Assembly: GCA_011033025.1 (NCBI GenBank)
Contig: WFMF01000565.1
Location: forward strand, 37,722-101,721
Origin: Beroe forskalii
Lineage: Eukaryota > Ctenophora > Nuda > Beroida > Beroidae
Reading direction: 5' to 3'
Length of the DNA: 64,000 nucleotides
The translations under genes and the position numbers were made by a program. The notes beneath the pieces were generated by a model that saw nothing but the letters and a program-made list of their open reading frames with translations, had not been told where the DNA came from and made no database searches. The stretch's first letter is position 1; each line of letters starts with the position of its first letter. This document shows, piece after piece, positions 10,705 through 23,490 of this stretch.

Positions 10705-11308
10705 AAGATTTCGTTATATTCACTAAACTATAATGTGCGAGACCCCGGGTAAGTCCTCAATGAGTTGTTATACCTTGTATCCTTCCCTTGAAGGTTCAGT
10801 GTAGCTATAGGTTTTCAACCCACGTGGGGTTAGAAAGAGAGTCTACATCGCAGTAGAAACGATCATTATATGATGACTTATTGCTCATTGCTCAACGTGA
10901 CTAGCATGGTATTGTACTTGCACTTACAGTTACAGGCATACACATTACACAATTCAATAATTGAACAGTCTAGATGTATACAATATACCTTTTCCACACC
11001 GAGTAACGGTTGTTTCATTTTTCTTCCCAACAACAAGTTGACGCAGTTCGAGAGCTTTGGGGGACTCCAATAAGTGTAGTAAAGGTCTCAAAACCATCAT
11101 AAATAGTGTTAAATCTTCTGAATTCTTTAAGACTTCTCGTATCATTGAAACTATAAGTGAAAATTTGTCGTATTGCCTTTCCCATCATTTGTTAGATGAC
11201 GATGGACGAGGGGTTATAATTACAAGCTGCCTATTTCATTCTGGAATCTGGTTTGAGTCATCTTACCGGCTCAGTTCTCTCTCCTCTTACTATAAGTATG
11301 CTTCAAAC
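10705..11308. other. Non-coding stretch
   Basis: Nothing recognised apart from weak short open frames. Confidence 0.45.
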
Positions 11309-11412
11309 AGGCTCATGTGAACGTATCCGTAGGAGAAATGCCCCTCACCCAAGCCCCCGAAGGGGGCGTTAAGGGTGAGGGGTTTCTCCGAGGAGAAGAG
11401 AACATGAGCCAA
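11309..11412. repeat. Long imperfect hairpin
   Basis: The outer stem GGCTCATGT pairs with ACATGAGCC. The inner stem GGAGAAATGCCCCTCACCC pairs with GGGTGAGGGGTTTCTCC. The loop contains GCCCCCGAAGGGGGC, a third hairpin. Confidence 0.8.
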
Positions 11413-11537
11413 TTGATTCCCTCCTCTCCTCCCTATTACCTACTGTTTATTTTCCAGTAACATGTGATGATAGAGGATCCGGTTACCCGTTTTCATGAAA
11501 AGAAAGTGGTAAAAGTGTCACAAGAGTTGTGATTTTT

Positions 11538-12115
11538 GTCCAATGGATCCATTGGATCCATCATGTCCAGTGGACATGTCCAATGGACGTCCATTGGACA
11601 TCCAATGGACATCCATTGAACATGATGTCCATCGGTAAAAATGTCCAATGGTGTTCAATGGATCCAATGGATCCATTGGATCCATTTTTGATGTTCAATG
11701 GACATGTTTAATGGATCCAATGGATGTTCAATGGATCCATCTGAGTGGATCCAATGGACACAATCACCAAACATGGTTTGGTAGATGGACATCAGTCTGG
11801 TATTTTTGTTCAGTGGATCCATTGTGTTCATTGGATCCAATGGATCCATTGTGTCCATTGAACACCATTGAACATGTCCATTGGATCCATTGGATCCGTT
11901 GAACATTGTGTCCATTGGATCCATTTTGTCCAATGGATCCATTGTGTCCAATGGATCCATTGTGTCCAATGGACAAAATGGATCCATTGGATCCAATGGA
12001 AACAGTGTGCAATGGATCCAATGGATCCGGTGGACATGTCCAATGGTGTTCAATGGACACATGGATCCATTGGATCCAATGGACACAATGGATCCACGAA
12101 CAAAATACGAGTTCG
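11538..12115. repeat. FB2 left array, TCCAATGGATCCATTGGA units
   Basis: A mosaic of GGATCCAATGGATCCATTGG and GGACATGTCCAATGG units, each palindromic around GGATCC or GGACATGTCC. All six frames are largely open, which explains the many spurious MDPLDPMDT-type frames. Confidence 0.9.
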
Positions 12116-12159
12116 ATGTCCATCTACCAAAACCATGGTGGGCAGATGTTGACTTTTGT

Positions 12160-12500
12160 AATCGGCGCCGATCAGCGCTGATCAGCGCCGATCCACCGCC
12201 GATCGGCGCTGATCGGCGCTGATCAGCGCGATCGGCGTTGATCAGCGCTGATCAGCGCCGATCGGGCCCGATCAGCGCTGATCAGCGACACCGCCCGATC
12301 AGCGCTGATCAGCGCGATCAGCGCCGATCAGAAATTTCAAAATTCTCATCGGCGGTCGTCGGCGCTGATCGGCGCCGATCAGCGCTGATGGCCTAAAATC
12401 AGCGCTGATCAGCGCCGACCAAAACACCCGCATAAGAGCCTTTGTAAACGCCATTTTTCCTCGAGTCGGGCGCCGATCAAGCGCTGATCGGTTGATCGCT
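12160..12500. repeat. FB2 GATCAGCGCTGATC array, left
   Basis: Self-complementary 10-bp steps alternate GATCAGCGCT and GATCGGCGCC. A spacer CGACCAAAACACCCGCATAA then GAGCCTTTG interrupts it near 12417; that spacer recurs in other elements. Confidence 0.9.
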
Positions 12501-12689
12501 AACTTGTTAAATTTGAACTGATATGGGACATTTGGGCGTGTTTGCCTCAAAATATAATTCCTGCTGACCGTGCAGGTGACATTTTACGGCAACTCCTCGC
12601 ACAGGGCTGTGACATTAATATCAACAATCACATCAACAACAACATAAACCAGTTTTACGATACAGTTATGCATTGACGTGACAGTAGAA

Positions 12690-13710
12690 CCGCAAGTACA
12701 ACACAGTTTCATTTCCACGACACAGTAACACCGTTACGACACAGTAACATCGTTATGGCACAGTAACACCGTAACACTAACACCTTAACAGCACAGTAAA
12801 TTAATGTCGTTACGACACAAAAGCACCGTTACGACACAGTAACACAGTTACTACACAGTAACGCAGTTACGACGAAGTCACGCAGTTACGATACAATAAC
12901 GCCGTTACGACAAAGTAACATCGTGACGACACAGTTTCATTGTAAATGTAACCGCACAGTAGCTCACTTACAACTCAGTAAGGACGTTACGACACAGCTG
13001 TAACACCATTACGACGCAGTTACGACACAGTCTGTACGCACTACGCAGTTCCAACACAGTAAAACAGTTACGAAAAAGTCACGCAGTTACGGCACAGTCA
13101 AGCAGTTACGACACAGTAACACCGTTACAACACAGTAACGCAGTAACACCATTACGACACAGTAGCACCCTTACGATTGTCTCACGTTGACAGACCCTCT
13201 CGAGAATCAGCGCTGTGGCTGGGTCATACATCGTACGACAACCTTACGACGCAGTTACGACACAGTAACACCGCTAGGACGCAGTTTCACGCAGTTAAGA
13301 CAAAGTCACATTGTTACGACATAGCAATACCGTTACGACACAGTTTCATTGTTAAGTCACAGTAAAACCTTCACAGCACAGTAAGGACGTTACGACACAC
13401 CACGGCTGTTAAACGACACATTCAGGCCGTAATTAAGTGCTAAAGAAGCGCTGTTAAGACACCGTAAGTGTAATGCCGTTACGACAAAGTAACACTGTTG
13501 TACGGCAGAGTAACGTTGCTACCCCAGAGTAACGCAGTTACGATAGTACGATACAATAACACTACATTACGACATAGTAACACCGTTACAACACATTTAT
13601 TGTAAGGACGTTATTACATTGTTACACCATGCAGTTACGACACATTTAACGTTGATGCCCCAGAGTAACGCAGTTACAATATAAATATACAATAACACTG
13701 TTACGACTAG
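12690..13710. repeat. FB2 TTACGACACAGTAACACCG array, left
   Basis: Degenerate units of 18-20 bp over about 1 kb, resuming at 13940-14155 and, after a strand flip, running as GTGTCGTAACGGTGTTACT from about 14100 to 14701 and 17090-17500. The palindrome's turning point is therefore near 14.1 kb. Confidence 0.85.
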
Positions 13711-13716
13711 CGAACC

Positions 13717-13932
13717 ACCGGTTTAACCGTATCTCAATAAATCCGGTCACGGAATTTCGGTTGGCTGAAAACGCCCAGTCAACCGATATTTCTTTTCTAG
13801 TTCTGTTAACCGACTGTTAACCGACTGTTTTAATCTGAAATGGTTGATTGCGAGATCAAAATATTCGGTTACGGTTTCGGTTAGCCAAAACACCTGGTTA
13901 ACCCTTATTCGGTTTCCGTTCGGTTAACCGGT
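13717..13932. mobile_element. ACCGGTTTAACCG MITE, 216 bp
   Basis: Ends ACCGGTTTAACCG and CGGTTAACCGGT are inverted, with subterminal TTCGGTTRGCYRAAAACRCC in both orientations. It interrupts the TTACGACACAG array. Confidence 0.75.
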
Positions 13933-14157
13933 CCTATCCTAGTCACGCTGTCATGACAGTAACACCGATACGACACAGTAACACCGTAATAACAGCCTTA
14001 CGTCGTTGTATGATATCCTACCCTCGTGCGCTCGCCGCAACGTTTCACAGCTGGACCTCAGAATTGCTGATAGAGTGATAGGGTCGGACATCGCCCGTCG
14101 ACTGTGAGTGTGTCGTAACGGTGTAACTGTGTCGTAACTGCGTAACTGTGTCGTTAA

Positions 14158-14339
14158 GAATCGTTCAAATATTACGTTATCACCTATATGAGGAGGGGGT
14201 TTCCAACTGATTACGTTACACGCGACGATAACAGGGGTATACGTGTTTAGCAACAGGTAAACCACTGTAAACTTGATTAACAGGGGGAGAGGGGGTTAAA
14301 ATCGGCCAAAAATTGATCACGTAATATGTGAACGATCCC
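14158..14339. mobile_element. GGGATCG MITE with TAA target duplication, 182 bp
   Basis: The tips GAATCGTTCAAATATTACGT and complement of TCACGTAATATGTGAACGAT then CCC match the element at 1919-3132. TAA flanks both sides (14155-14157, 14340-14342), the 3-bp size expected for PIF/Harbinger. Confidence 0.8.
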
Positions 14340-14704
14340 TAACTTCGTAACGGTGTCGTAACACTAACTGCGTCGTAGCGGTGTTACTGTGTCGTCACTG
14401 CGTGACTGTGTCGTAAGGGTGTTACTGTGTCGTGATGGTGTTACTCATACTGCGTGTTGTAATAGTGTTACTGTGTCGTAATAGTGAAACTGTGTTGTAA
14501 CGGTATTAGTGTTACTGTGTCATAACGATGTGACTGTGTCGTAGCTGCTTTACTGTGTCGTAACGGTGTTATTGTGTTGTAACGACGTTACTGTGCTGTA
14601 AAGGTGTAACTGTGTCGTAACGGCGTTACAATGTCGTTACGGTGTTACTGTGTCGTAACGGTGTTACTGTATTGTAACGGTTCTACTGTGTCGTAACGGT
14701 GTTA

Positions 14705-17086
14705 GGGCCAAATCGCACGGGGACAAAAATCGTGGAAACTTTCATGTCTCACCAAAATTCGGATTTTACCTATCGTGCGATTTCATTTTTTTAAGGCCAC
14801 TTTTCGTGAGATCTGAAAACGTGGTGAGAAAAGTGGTGAAAAGTATCACCGGCCTCAGGAGAGGTGACAGTTTTCACCACAATCGGTGAAATCTTTGTGG
14901 TGAAATCAAAACTCCGTCCGTTTTCAATATCGGTGAGATTTGTCACCACTGATCGCGTGCAGTGACGAAATGATCACGCGCATGGTCACGTGATAGTGGT
15001 GGAAAGTTTCACGATGGTACAAAAAACCAAAACGCACGGTAGCGGTGAGATGTAGCGTTACAACGCACGCAGTCATTGACCAATCAGCGCGCTGCATTCC
15101 AAGAGTGCGGGAAACATAGTAATTAGTGGGAAATACAAATAGCACCAATCTTTTTAAATGTATTGTTCATATCTTGCTGTTCCTTCTCATTTCTGTAGTG
15201 TTGCCACTCTGTATTTTGTTTCTTCTCCTGTATTTTCTACCCTTTACAATTATGGCATTCCATTGAAGCATTGAAGGTTGTGTTAATTCCGACTGATTGA
15301 TGTAGGAACTTTACTGTAACCAGAAACAAACATCCAGCAAAAATATGTGGCCAAGAATAGACAAAAGTCGAATCAAATAGCAGAGAAAAACAGTGAACTG
15401 CAGTGAAAGCAGTGATAGCAGCAGCCCAAACTCTGTAAAAGCAATCATTTCGAGAAAGTTAAAATCATAATATGCAAGAAAGATATTTAAAAAGATACCA
15501 AACCAAAAACGAGAGAATGAAATACAACATCTTGAAATAAAGTGTGGAATTTGCATTTGATTTGTGTTGATCAGTTGCATTGCCATGTTGCCATGGTAAC
15601 AAATTCTTCGGAAATAGCAATAACTGAGAGTGAGTGAGAGCAATACGTCATTATCATTAGTAACAATGGTGTATTACTTTTTCTCACACACGGAGGAGCG
15701 GACGATAAATGTCGCCTAATTACCGGTTTGCAGTTTGGTACATTGTGCAATTACTGTCCCGTGAGAAATGTAAAATAGGCACTTTAAGTCATTGACATAC
15801 CATATTCAACCATAGTAATTACGTCATTCTCATTTGTCTCATTAACAGAGTTTTGCAAAAACAGAGTTTCACCAAATGTAAATTGCTCATTTTTAGCCAT
15901 TTCCTTTCATCATTTCGTATCTCTTTCCAAGTTCTGTTGTAACTGAGGCGTTTTACAAAGTAACATGCTACCAAGATTAATTCATTTTCTCATTTGTTTG
16001 TTTTCCATAATTATCGTTTTTACTTCCAAAATTGCTAGTGTTTCATCTCAACACATTTTCAGCCAATAATCTTTCGATTGCAAGACCTTTGAGATTGATC
16101 CATGCTTTGATTCAATTCGTTAAAAATTTTCGTCCTCTACATAGGCTTTGCCAGCCCCTTCGAGCCCTGTGTGCTACACGATTTATACTGTTTTGCAGTT
16201 GCAGTACACTTTGCTTTTTAATTCTGCGTATCGAATGATTGTATTGCTGTGTATAGCCATGATGATGATGTATGATTCATAGTCACATTTTAAGATCGGA
16301 CATTTTAAGATTGGACGGGAACTACCATGACCCTGCGTTGTTTTGCAAGCCAGCACTGACTTAGTGTTTCCATTTTGCGATGGTATTAGAAATTTGTTTC
16401 GAGCTTGGCTGTTCACTGGCATGATGTATTGCAGTTTTAAATTGACAGCTTGACTGAAAATGCTCACTGGGCACTGTTTCGTACCATACTGCTGACTGGT
16501 CATCGATCGATACATTTTTATGCTCATGCCAGGCTGCTGACTGGTCACTGACTCCTACCAGACTGCTGACTGTACACTGGGTGCGTTCAGGGTGCTTGGG
16601 GTGTACACTGATTTGAAGGGTTTATTCAGGGTGCTTCGCCTATTTCAGTAATACAGCGGCCTGCAGTCATAAACTCAGATGAGCTGTTCAATATTGGACC
16701 TCAGCGGGATTGGAACCCACAACCTCCTGAAGCTGAAGACGTTTCGGATGCTCTGCCATTGAGCTATCAAACATGCCATTTTATCCGCCGTGCGTTTTGG
16801 CGAAAAATAATAATTCCGTGATTCCGAGATCTAGGACGTGACAAATTACACGGATATTTTGTTACGCCGTGCGTTTTCGCGAAATATATCAATTTTGGTG
16901 ACAAATTACGTCGTGCGATTTGGTGCAATTTTGTTTCCGCGAAATGCATTGAAAAGCTGTCGCCGTACGTTTTGATCATTTTTATACCGGCGTGAAATAT
17001 TCCGCCGTGCGATCTCACGAAATTTGGACGTGACAACTGACCTGGGCACATTTTTTCACGATTTTTGTCTCCGTGCGATTTGGCCC
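14705..17086. mobile_element. GGGCCAAATCGCACGG element, PIF/Harbinger-like, 2.4 kb
   Basis: Inverted tips GGGCCAAATCGCACGGGGAC, then AAAAATCGTG, with exact TTA on both sides (14702-14704, 17087-17089). Subterminal CGTGCGATTT and TGGTGAGA words recur near each end. No transposase or Myb-like frame was found, so it is non-autonomous. It sits in the inner FB2 array and is younger than FB2. Confidence 0.85.
16699..16774 (-). ncRNA. tRNA-like Pol III box region (SINE head or tRNA relic)
   Basis: On the minus strand TAGCTCAATGGCAGAGCAT is a good A box and GGGTTCCAATCCC a near-canonical B box, spaced as in a tRNA. The anticodon arm does not fold well and U33 is absent, so a functional tRNA is unlikely. 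It is probably a tRNA-derived SINE fragment within the Harbinger-like element. Confidence 0.6.
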
Positions 17087-17664
17087 TTACTGCGGTTACT
17101 GTGTCGTAACGGTGTAACTGTGTCGTAACGATGTTACTGTGTCGTTATAACGGTGTTACTGTGTCGTACTGTTGTAACGGTGTGTGTCGTAACGTCCTTA
17201 CTGTGTTGTAAGTGAGCTACTGTGTGGTTACAATGAAACTGTGTCGTCACGATGTTACTTTGTCGTAACGGCTTTATTGTATCGTAACTGCGTGACTTCG
17301 TCGTAACTGCGTTACTGTGTAGTAACTGCGTAACTGTGTCGTAACGGTGCTATTGTGTCGTAACGACATTGATTTATTGTGCTGTTAAGGTGTTACGGTG
17401 TTACTGTGCCATAACGATGTTACTGTGTCGTAACGGTGTTACTGTGTCGTGGAAATGAAACTGTGTTGTACTTGTAACGGTTCTACTGTCACGTCAATGC
17501 ATAACTGTATCGTAAAACTGGTTTATGTTGTTGTTGATGTGATTGTTGATGTTAATGTCACAGCCCTGTGCGAGGAGTTGCCGTAAAATGTCACCTGCAC
17601 GGTCAGCAGGAATTATATTTTTGAGGCAAACACGCCCAAATGTCCATATCAGTTCAAATTTAAC

Positions 17665-18080
17665 AAGTTAGCGATCAGCGCTGATCAGCGCTGATCAGCG
17701 CCGATCAGCGCTGATCGGCGCCTATGAGGAAAAATGGCGTTTACAAAGGCTCTTATGCAGGTGTTTTGGTCGGCGCTGATCAGCGCTGATCAGCGCTGAT
17801 TTTAGGCCATCAGCGCTGATCGGCGCTGATCAGCGCTGATTGATCGCCGATCAGCGCTGATCAGTGCTGATCGGCGCTGATCAGCGCCGATCAGCGCCGA
17901 CGACCGCCGATGAGAATTTTGAAATTTCTGATCGGCGCTGATCAGCGCTGATCAGCGCTGATCGGCGGTGTCGCTGATCAGCGCTGATCGGGCCCGATCA
18001 GCGCTGATCAGCGCTGATCAGCGCCGATCAGCGCCGATCGGCGGTGGATCGGCGCTGATCAGCGCTGATCGGCGCCGATT
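17665..18080. repeat. FB2 GATCAGCGCTGATC array, right
   Basis: Inverted counterpart of 12160-12500, including the spacer AAAGGCTCTTATGCAGGTGT near 17744. Confidence 0.9.
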
Positions 18081-18129
18081 GCAAAGTCAACATCTGCCCA
18101 CCAAACATGGTTTGGTAGATGGACATCAG

Positions 18130-18680
18130 ACTCGTATTTTTGTTCATTGGATCCATTGTGTCCATTGGATCCAATAGATCCATTGTGTCCATTGAACACC
18201 ATTGGACATGTCCATTGGATCCATTGGATCCATTGCACATTGTGTCCATTGGATCCAATGGATCCATTTTGTCCATTGGACACAATGGACCCAATGGACA
18301 CAATGTACAATGGAACCAATGGATCCAATGGACATGTTCAATGGTGTTCAATGGACACAATGGATCCATTGGATCCAATGGACACAATGGATCCAGTGAA
18401 CAGAAATACCAGACTGATGTCCATCTACCAAACCGTGTTTGGTGATTGTGTCCATTGGATCCACTCAGATGGATCCATTGAACATCCATTGGATCCATTG
18501 AACATGTCCATTGAACATCAAAAATGGATCCAATGGATCCATTGGATCCATTGAACACCATTGGAAATTTTTACCGATGGACATCATGTTCAATGGATGT
18601 CCATTGGATGTCCAATGGACGTCCATTGGACATGTCCACTGGACATGATGGATCCAATGGATCCATTGGACAAAAATCAC
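18130..18680. repeat. FB2 right TCCAATGGATCC array
   Basis: Inverted counterpart of 11538-12115. Even the interspersed GTAGATGGACATCAG word is conserved in both arms. Confidence 0.9.
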
Positions 18681-18701
18681 AACTCTTGTGACACTTTTAC
18701 C

Positions 18702-18990
18702 CAACTTGAAACACGAGCAACATTTCAAACACCATACCATTAGATTTACGTAAGGTGGACCAAATGACCTGAATTTAATGTATGAATTTGATAAACATGC
18801 AGATATTAACCTTGATATCCGTGTACTGGTAGGGCATGACCACGGGACCTGGATTCTCCTCCACGTCTCCACACAAGAGGAGGAGGCTCTGGAGTATCAG
18901 GCGGCTGATGTAGTCCGCGGTAGGTTCCAGTTAAACACAGTGTTCCATGTTGTGCTGACGAAATGATGCATCCCTGCAGTATAGAGTACT
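18702..18990. other. Unique island between FB2 and its half copy
   Basis: A 62-codon plus-strand frame (18778-18966) matches no family I recognise. No other structure seen. Confidence 0.4.
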
Positions 18991-19336
18991 GCAGCGCTGA
19001 TCAGCGCCGATCGGCGGTGGATCGGCGCTGATCAGCGCTGATCGGCGCCGATTGCAAAGTCAACATCTGCCGTTTGGTGATTGTGTCCATTGGATCCACT
19101 CAGATGGATCCATTGAACATCCATTGGATCCATTGAACATGTCCATTGAACATCAAAAATGGATCCAATGGATCCATTGGATCCATTGAACACCATTGGA
19201 CATTTTTACCGATAGACATCATGTTCAATGGATGTCCATTGGATGCCCAATGGACGTCCATTGGACATGTCCATTGGACATGATGGATCCAATGGATCCA
19301 TTGGACAAAAATCACAACTCTTGTGACACTTTTACC
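18991..19336. mobile_element. FB2 single-arm (half) copy
   Basis: Contains GATCAGCGC units, the word GCAAAGTCAACATCTGCC, the GGATCC array and the terminal CTCTTGTGACACTTTTACC in the same order as 18010-18701. About 280 bp of the BamHI-type block is missing, and no left arm exists. Confidence 0.85.
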
Positions 19337-20640
19337 TCAAGTTGTGTTACATGCGATATATTAGTATTACAAGACGTCTGTCACCCTCACAATTTTTCGA
19401 TGAGACCTTCATAATTACATGTTTTAAGCTCTCATCATCGGAGACAGCATGCTGAAGCACCTGTGCAGCCCTCTGAGTGGGTTGGGCTAATATGATCATG
19501 TTTGATTACGAGGGGGGTTGAAAATGGCCAAAAATTGATAACACGATCCGCCAAAGCAATGCGAGCAAAAACCGAATGAAAAATATGATTCGATAAAAAT
19601 TCTCTCGGGTGTACCAAAGGATGTGCCCTCAGTGTGCAGCCCAACGTGTGTCCCAGTTTTGCCCAATGTATTTTTTGCCTGACATGTGACCCAGTGTGCT
19701 CTGTGTATGAGTGTGCCTGAGGAAAAGTCTTCAATTTATCCTCAGTCTGACCACAGTGTGCCCTCAATAGCTCAACGTGCCCAGAGTTTTGCCCTCAGTA
19801 TGCCTTCAGTGTGCTGTGTGCACTGTGCCCCCAGTGTGTTTTATGCCCTCATTTTGCATCGGTGTTTTACCAACAATTTTTTATTCGATCCTAAGGTGGC
19901 TGGCATGAAAAATACCAATCGGGCCATCCATAAAGGGTATCCGCAATGGAAGGGGAGTCTGGCGAATGCGGACGTTGCCGGACATAGGGGGAGAAGGGTG
20001 TTTAAGCAAATGCGGACGTACGCAGTTTATGGAAATATTAATCGATGTGACGGTTATTTTACTAGAAAATCGTGAAATTTCGGGACCAAAAATGATGACC
20101 CAATAAATTTTGACAACTTTCATTATTCTACAGGCGTACGATACAACGAAGGAGAAGACATAGGGTGACAAATAAAGGACATTAAGTGTGCTGCAGGTGG
20201 CAGCTGTTCTACTGCTTGACGGCTTCATTTTGGATCTCCAATCAAGATTTGTACCAGAACGTATAACTTCATCTTTTATCATCGGCTTCTAGTGTACCAA
20301 TCCCAAATCCACTAACACGCCAAATTATGCACATTAAATTGCCTTGCATATAACCATGACAGCATGACGTTACGCTGTTGGGAAGTAAATTCCTATCGCT
20401 GATCTTATAATAATATTCATCTCTTACTTCAAACCATAATCTCATAATTGGGACAATCCCCAGCTTTTGAACTTTTGGTTATATAGATATTAATCTCCAA
20501 AACCGAGACGGTTGTCGTAGTAACCCCCTGCTGATTGGGTGACGTCAGTCCATTTCTTTCCGTTGGAACCAACGTAACTAAACCTCACGCAGTCCGAAAC
20601 AACGTTATTCTAACTTGGAATTACTAGAATTGACCAATTT
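19337..20640. repeat. Mixed repeat relics
   Basis: 19492-19556 is a decayed end of the GGGATCG family (TGATTACGAGGGGGGTTG, AAAATTGATAACACGATCC). 19618-19870 is a loose tandem repeat of TGCCCTCAGTGTG. 19921-20097 matches the GGGCCATCCATAAAGG fragments at 4670 and the block at 7674-7757. No gene is seen through 20640. Confidence 0.6.
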
Positions 20641-20990
20641 CTAATTTCTATAAATCGTCCACGTGAACTCACGTGCTGAAATGTAGCACCCAGATCTAAT
20701 TTCAAGTGTATTAGTCGTATTTGAACTCATTTCAACGTAATCAAGTCGAAATACGCGTGTAAATATCATTTTCTTGAAATCCCTAATTTCTACAAAACGT
20801 CCACGTGAACTCACGTGATTCACTATTTCATCGTATATTTCCCATATTTAGTAACTGCGAGACATGAAGAAACAATTATTAGTTCACCATCGTATCACAG
20901 AATAGGGCTACAGTAAAATTTTTCGTCATAAACATAATTACAACCATTCTGCAGCTCAATTTTAAGGGCTTCAGATGACGACATATTTCA
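20640..20990. repeat. Dispersed repeat, inverted pair with 31390-31745
   Basis: AAACGTCCACGTGAACTCAC and CGTATTTGAACTCATTT, followed by GCAGCTCAATTTTAAGGGC, correspond in order and in reverse orientation to 31745-31390. This is the same non-coding element in two distant places. Confidence 0.75.
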
Positions 20991-21049
20991 GCCGATCGCT
21001 GTGAAACTCGTTTTATAGCTAAATCTCGAGATCTTAAAGCAAAATATCG

Positions 21050-21690
21050 AAGTAAAACATATTCCGATGAAAACTTTCTGAGTTAGAGATGTTCAAAGTA
21101 GCGCAAAATAGCGTTTTTATCGCAAAATACGCTATTTTAGTGGTTTTACGCGATTTTGATGACGTCATCACAGCACCTAAATAGGCTCAAACCAACTTTC
21201 CATATAGCCTATAAGACAATTCCGCCTTAGTACAACATACTTTGACCGGTCTCATCTCAAGATAAGTCGCAGTTCTTGACATCTCTTTCGTTTAAGTTTT
21301 GTCCTAAATTTTCGACATCGATTGTTTACCGCACCTTAGAAAATCGCGTATATCTCGATGAAAAAATCGAGATAGACCAATAATCCATATGATTTTCTGA
21401 AAGCTCTTTAAATTTGCTAACTCCTACTTGGAAAAATCAAGAAGCTATCTCCTTTCCTTCTTGGTGAAAAATGCGCTCGAAAACGACCTATTTTCGCTAA
21501 AAAAGCAGTAAAATTTTGCTAAGTTGATGACGTCATAATGACGTCATAATGACGTCACCAGAACTTCTCTTATAGCCTATTACATTTTCCTATCTTACAT
21601 CTACAAAACCTGACCTCGATCATGTCTCTACCATTTGTGGAACTTGAGATCTCATCGATTTAAATTGGGTCCCAAATTATCTTATATATT
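21050..21690. repeat. Two degenerate direct copies with TGACGTCA clusters
   Basis: Around 21110-21300 and 21470-21670 the order is: CGCTATTTT-type words, GATGACGTCAT, TATAGCCTAT, a TTTGACC/CTGACCT word, then AGTCGCAG or GAACTTGAG. The second carries three TGACGTCA/C octamers in 27 bp. These resemble CRE sites, but regulation is not shown. Confidence 0.55.
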
Positions 21691-21699
21691 ATTATTAAA

Positions 21700-23490
21700 C
21701 TCCTGTGACACCGAATTCTCTCATATATAGCCCTGGCCAGTTACGTTACTGTAGCGCCCGATCTAAGTATACGCGTATCGATAAGAACGGTTGTTCTAGA
21801 CCTAAAATTTTACGACGAATCGTTCTAGATAGGTCCTGACTCTCTATTTCTTTTTATTTTTCTGATATGCAGGGGGTTACCGCCCTGGCCAGGGCGGGAA
21901 TCGCAAAAAGTTAATATGATAACTAATTTATAAAAGGGTAGGGGGTAGTGGGTACTTAAGTTAAGGCGTTTTGAAGGGATATAAATTTTAGATTTCGGCC
22001 TTAATTGGCTGAATCAATGTCCTCCAATTTAATATTTTGATCGAAATATTCATTATTCAGTTCGACACGGTATAATGTGCGAGAAGCAAAGTTCTAATCA
22101 ACTGCGTTTGTTTGTCAAAATTTATGTTCGTCAAAATTCATTCAAAATCTACTAGTCAAATTTACTTGTCAAAATTTGAACAACTAGGTAACGTCCAAAA
22201 CTCGGCTTAGAATTGACGAAGAACGTGTTTGAAAACCGTATGTGATTGCTCGCAACCGCCCACGTGCATTGCAACACTGCGCGCAAGAATTCATTCCGCG
22301 CACGTGCCATAATCATTCATTTTGTGTCTATATTGTGTTTAATTTCGTACGATCGCGAGTCGCAGTGAAGTTTGATACTGTACCGTTCAGATCTCTGCGG
22401 TTTTTCAATGAATTTGACTGAAAATTTCAGGATAATCGGAACTACACAAAACATAAATTTGTACAGGCCAGCGCTTTAGATTTTCGAGGAAGAGAAATTC
22501 ACAATTTTGTAGTGCCTCTTTTAGGCATGTTCTCCGTTTGGAACAAAATTTTCGAAATTCCTGTTTTGTCATTTTTGTGTTTTAGGTACAGCATATAACA
22601 TCCAAATTTAAGATCAATCCGATTTAAACATCCAGATAGTTACAGAGTATGTGACAAAACTCTCAAAACTGGAACTGTCTCCCCGTCTATTCGGGCCTGA
22701 ACAGTAGTAGTATTATAAGTACCTACATGCAATATGCATTATTTACTGAGTAGGTACCTATGGTACTAACTGTTTATAAATTTTAATTTATTCACGGGTA
22801 TTCCAGAGCATCAATTCCTCAATCTGGCGATCGCTCAAAAAGTTTTGTCCAGTAGGGCCGACTTAAAAGAGTTGTGGTTGAAAGGCCGACTGAAACAGAA
22901 TAAAATTGGCCAATAAGGTACATCATTTGGCTAGATTTTTGAAAGGGAGGTTAAAAACCTGTTGAATTTCATATTTTCCTTGATCCAAAGCTCTCATCTT
23001 AACAAAATTTTCACGTATGTCCAGAAACGGGGAAGCAGCCGCCTGTGTCGCCTTCCTCTTGAATTCATTAGATAAGTGAGTATAGGTTGGGAGGTACCGA
23101 AATTTTCTTTATTTTGGTTAGTGGTTAGTAAATAGGACTTTCAACTTGATGATACAAGTACCTACGTACATTGCATGTCTTTTGACCTGAATTATCCTTC
23201 ATTTAACCTAGATTTACTTACGGAGCTAGGCCCAATTAAAAAAACCTCTCGTATTCTTGCTACCATGAAGGGCATTTTGTCCCTACGGCCAAGGGCTGGT
23301 TTTATATTTAATCCGCCGATAAGGTATATCCAAAGGAAGGTGACATGCTTTTCAATTTATTTAATTTCAAACGTGCAATTGAGATTTCTTAGATCGTAAC
23401 AAATGCAAATATTTATTGTTTAACTTGTTAATTGCAATTGAAATGTGTTGGACGCCGATTTGTCACCCGGAGTGTGACACTCGAAGTGTT
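21700..23490. other. Non-coding stretch; 22195-22500 is a dispersed repeat
   Basis: 22195-22500 (AACTCGGCTTAGAATTGACG, CCCACGTGCATTGCAACAC, GCGCACGTGCC) matches 60840-61130 in the same orientation. The rest shows no gene. Confidence 0.55.

Larger units (their letters stand above)
11508..18701. mobile_element. FB2: 7.2-kb foldback element
   Basis: The tips are GGTAAAAGTGTCACAAGAGT and complement, with a further 14 bp matching. From outside in, both arms carry the same blocks in inverted order: a TCCAATGGATCCATTGGA array, a GATCAGCGCTGATC array, a unique 160-bp spacer (12500-12660 and 17500-17665), then a TTACGACACAGTAACACCG array. The centre is occupied by a later Harbinger-like element (14705-17086). 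The flanks AGT and CAA show no target duplication. A single right arm recurs at 18991-19336. Confidence 0.85.

Noticed and set aside
11648-12222. Overlapping frames rich in MDPLDPMD and NGSNG in the GGATCC arrays (also 18028-18561)
   Set aside because: Translations of a stop-free palindromic repeat in all six frames, repeated in both FB2 arms.
16699-16774. Functional tRNA gene
   Set aside because: A and B boxes are present but the anticodon arm does not fold properly and the expected U33 is absent.
11500-18710. Target duplication for FB2
   Set aside because: Flanks read AGT and CAA; partial similarity is inverted rather than direct, so none is claimed.
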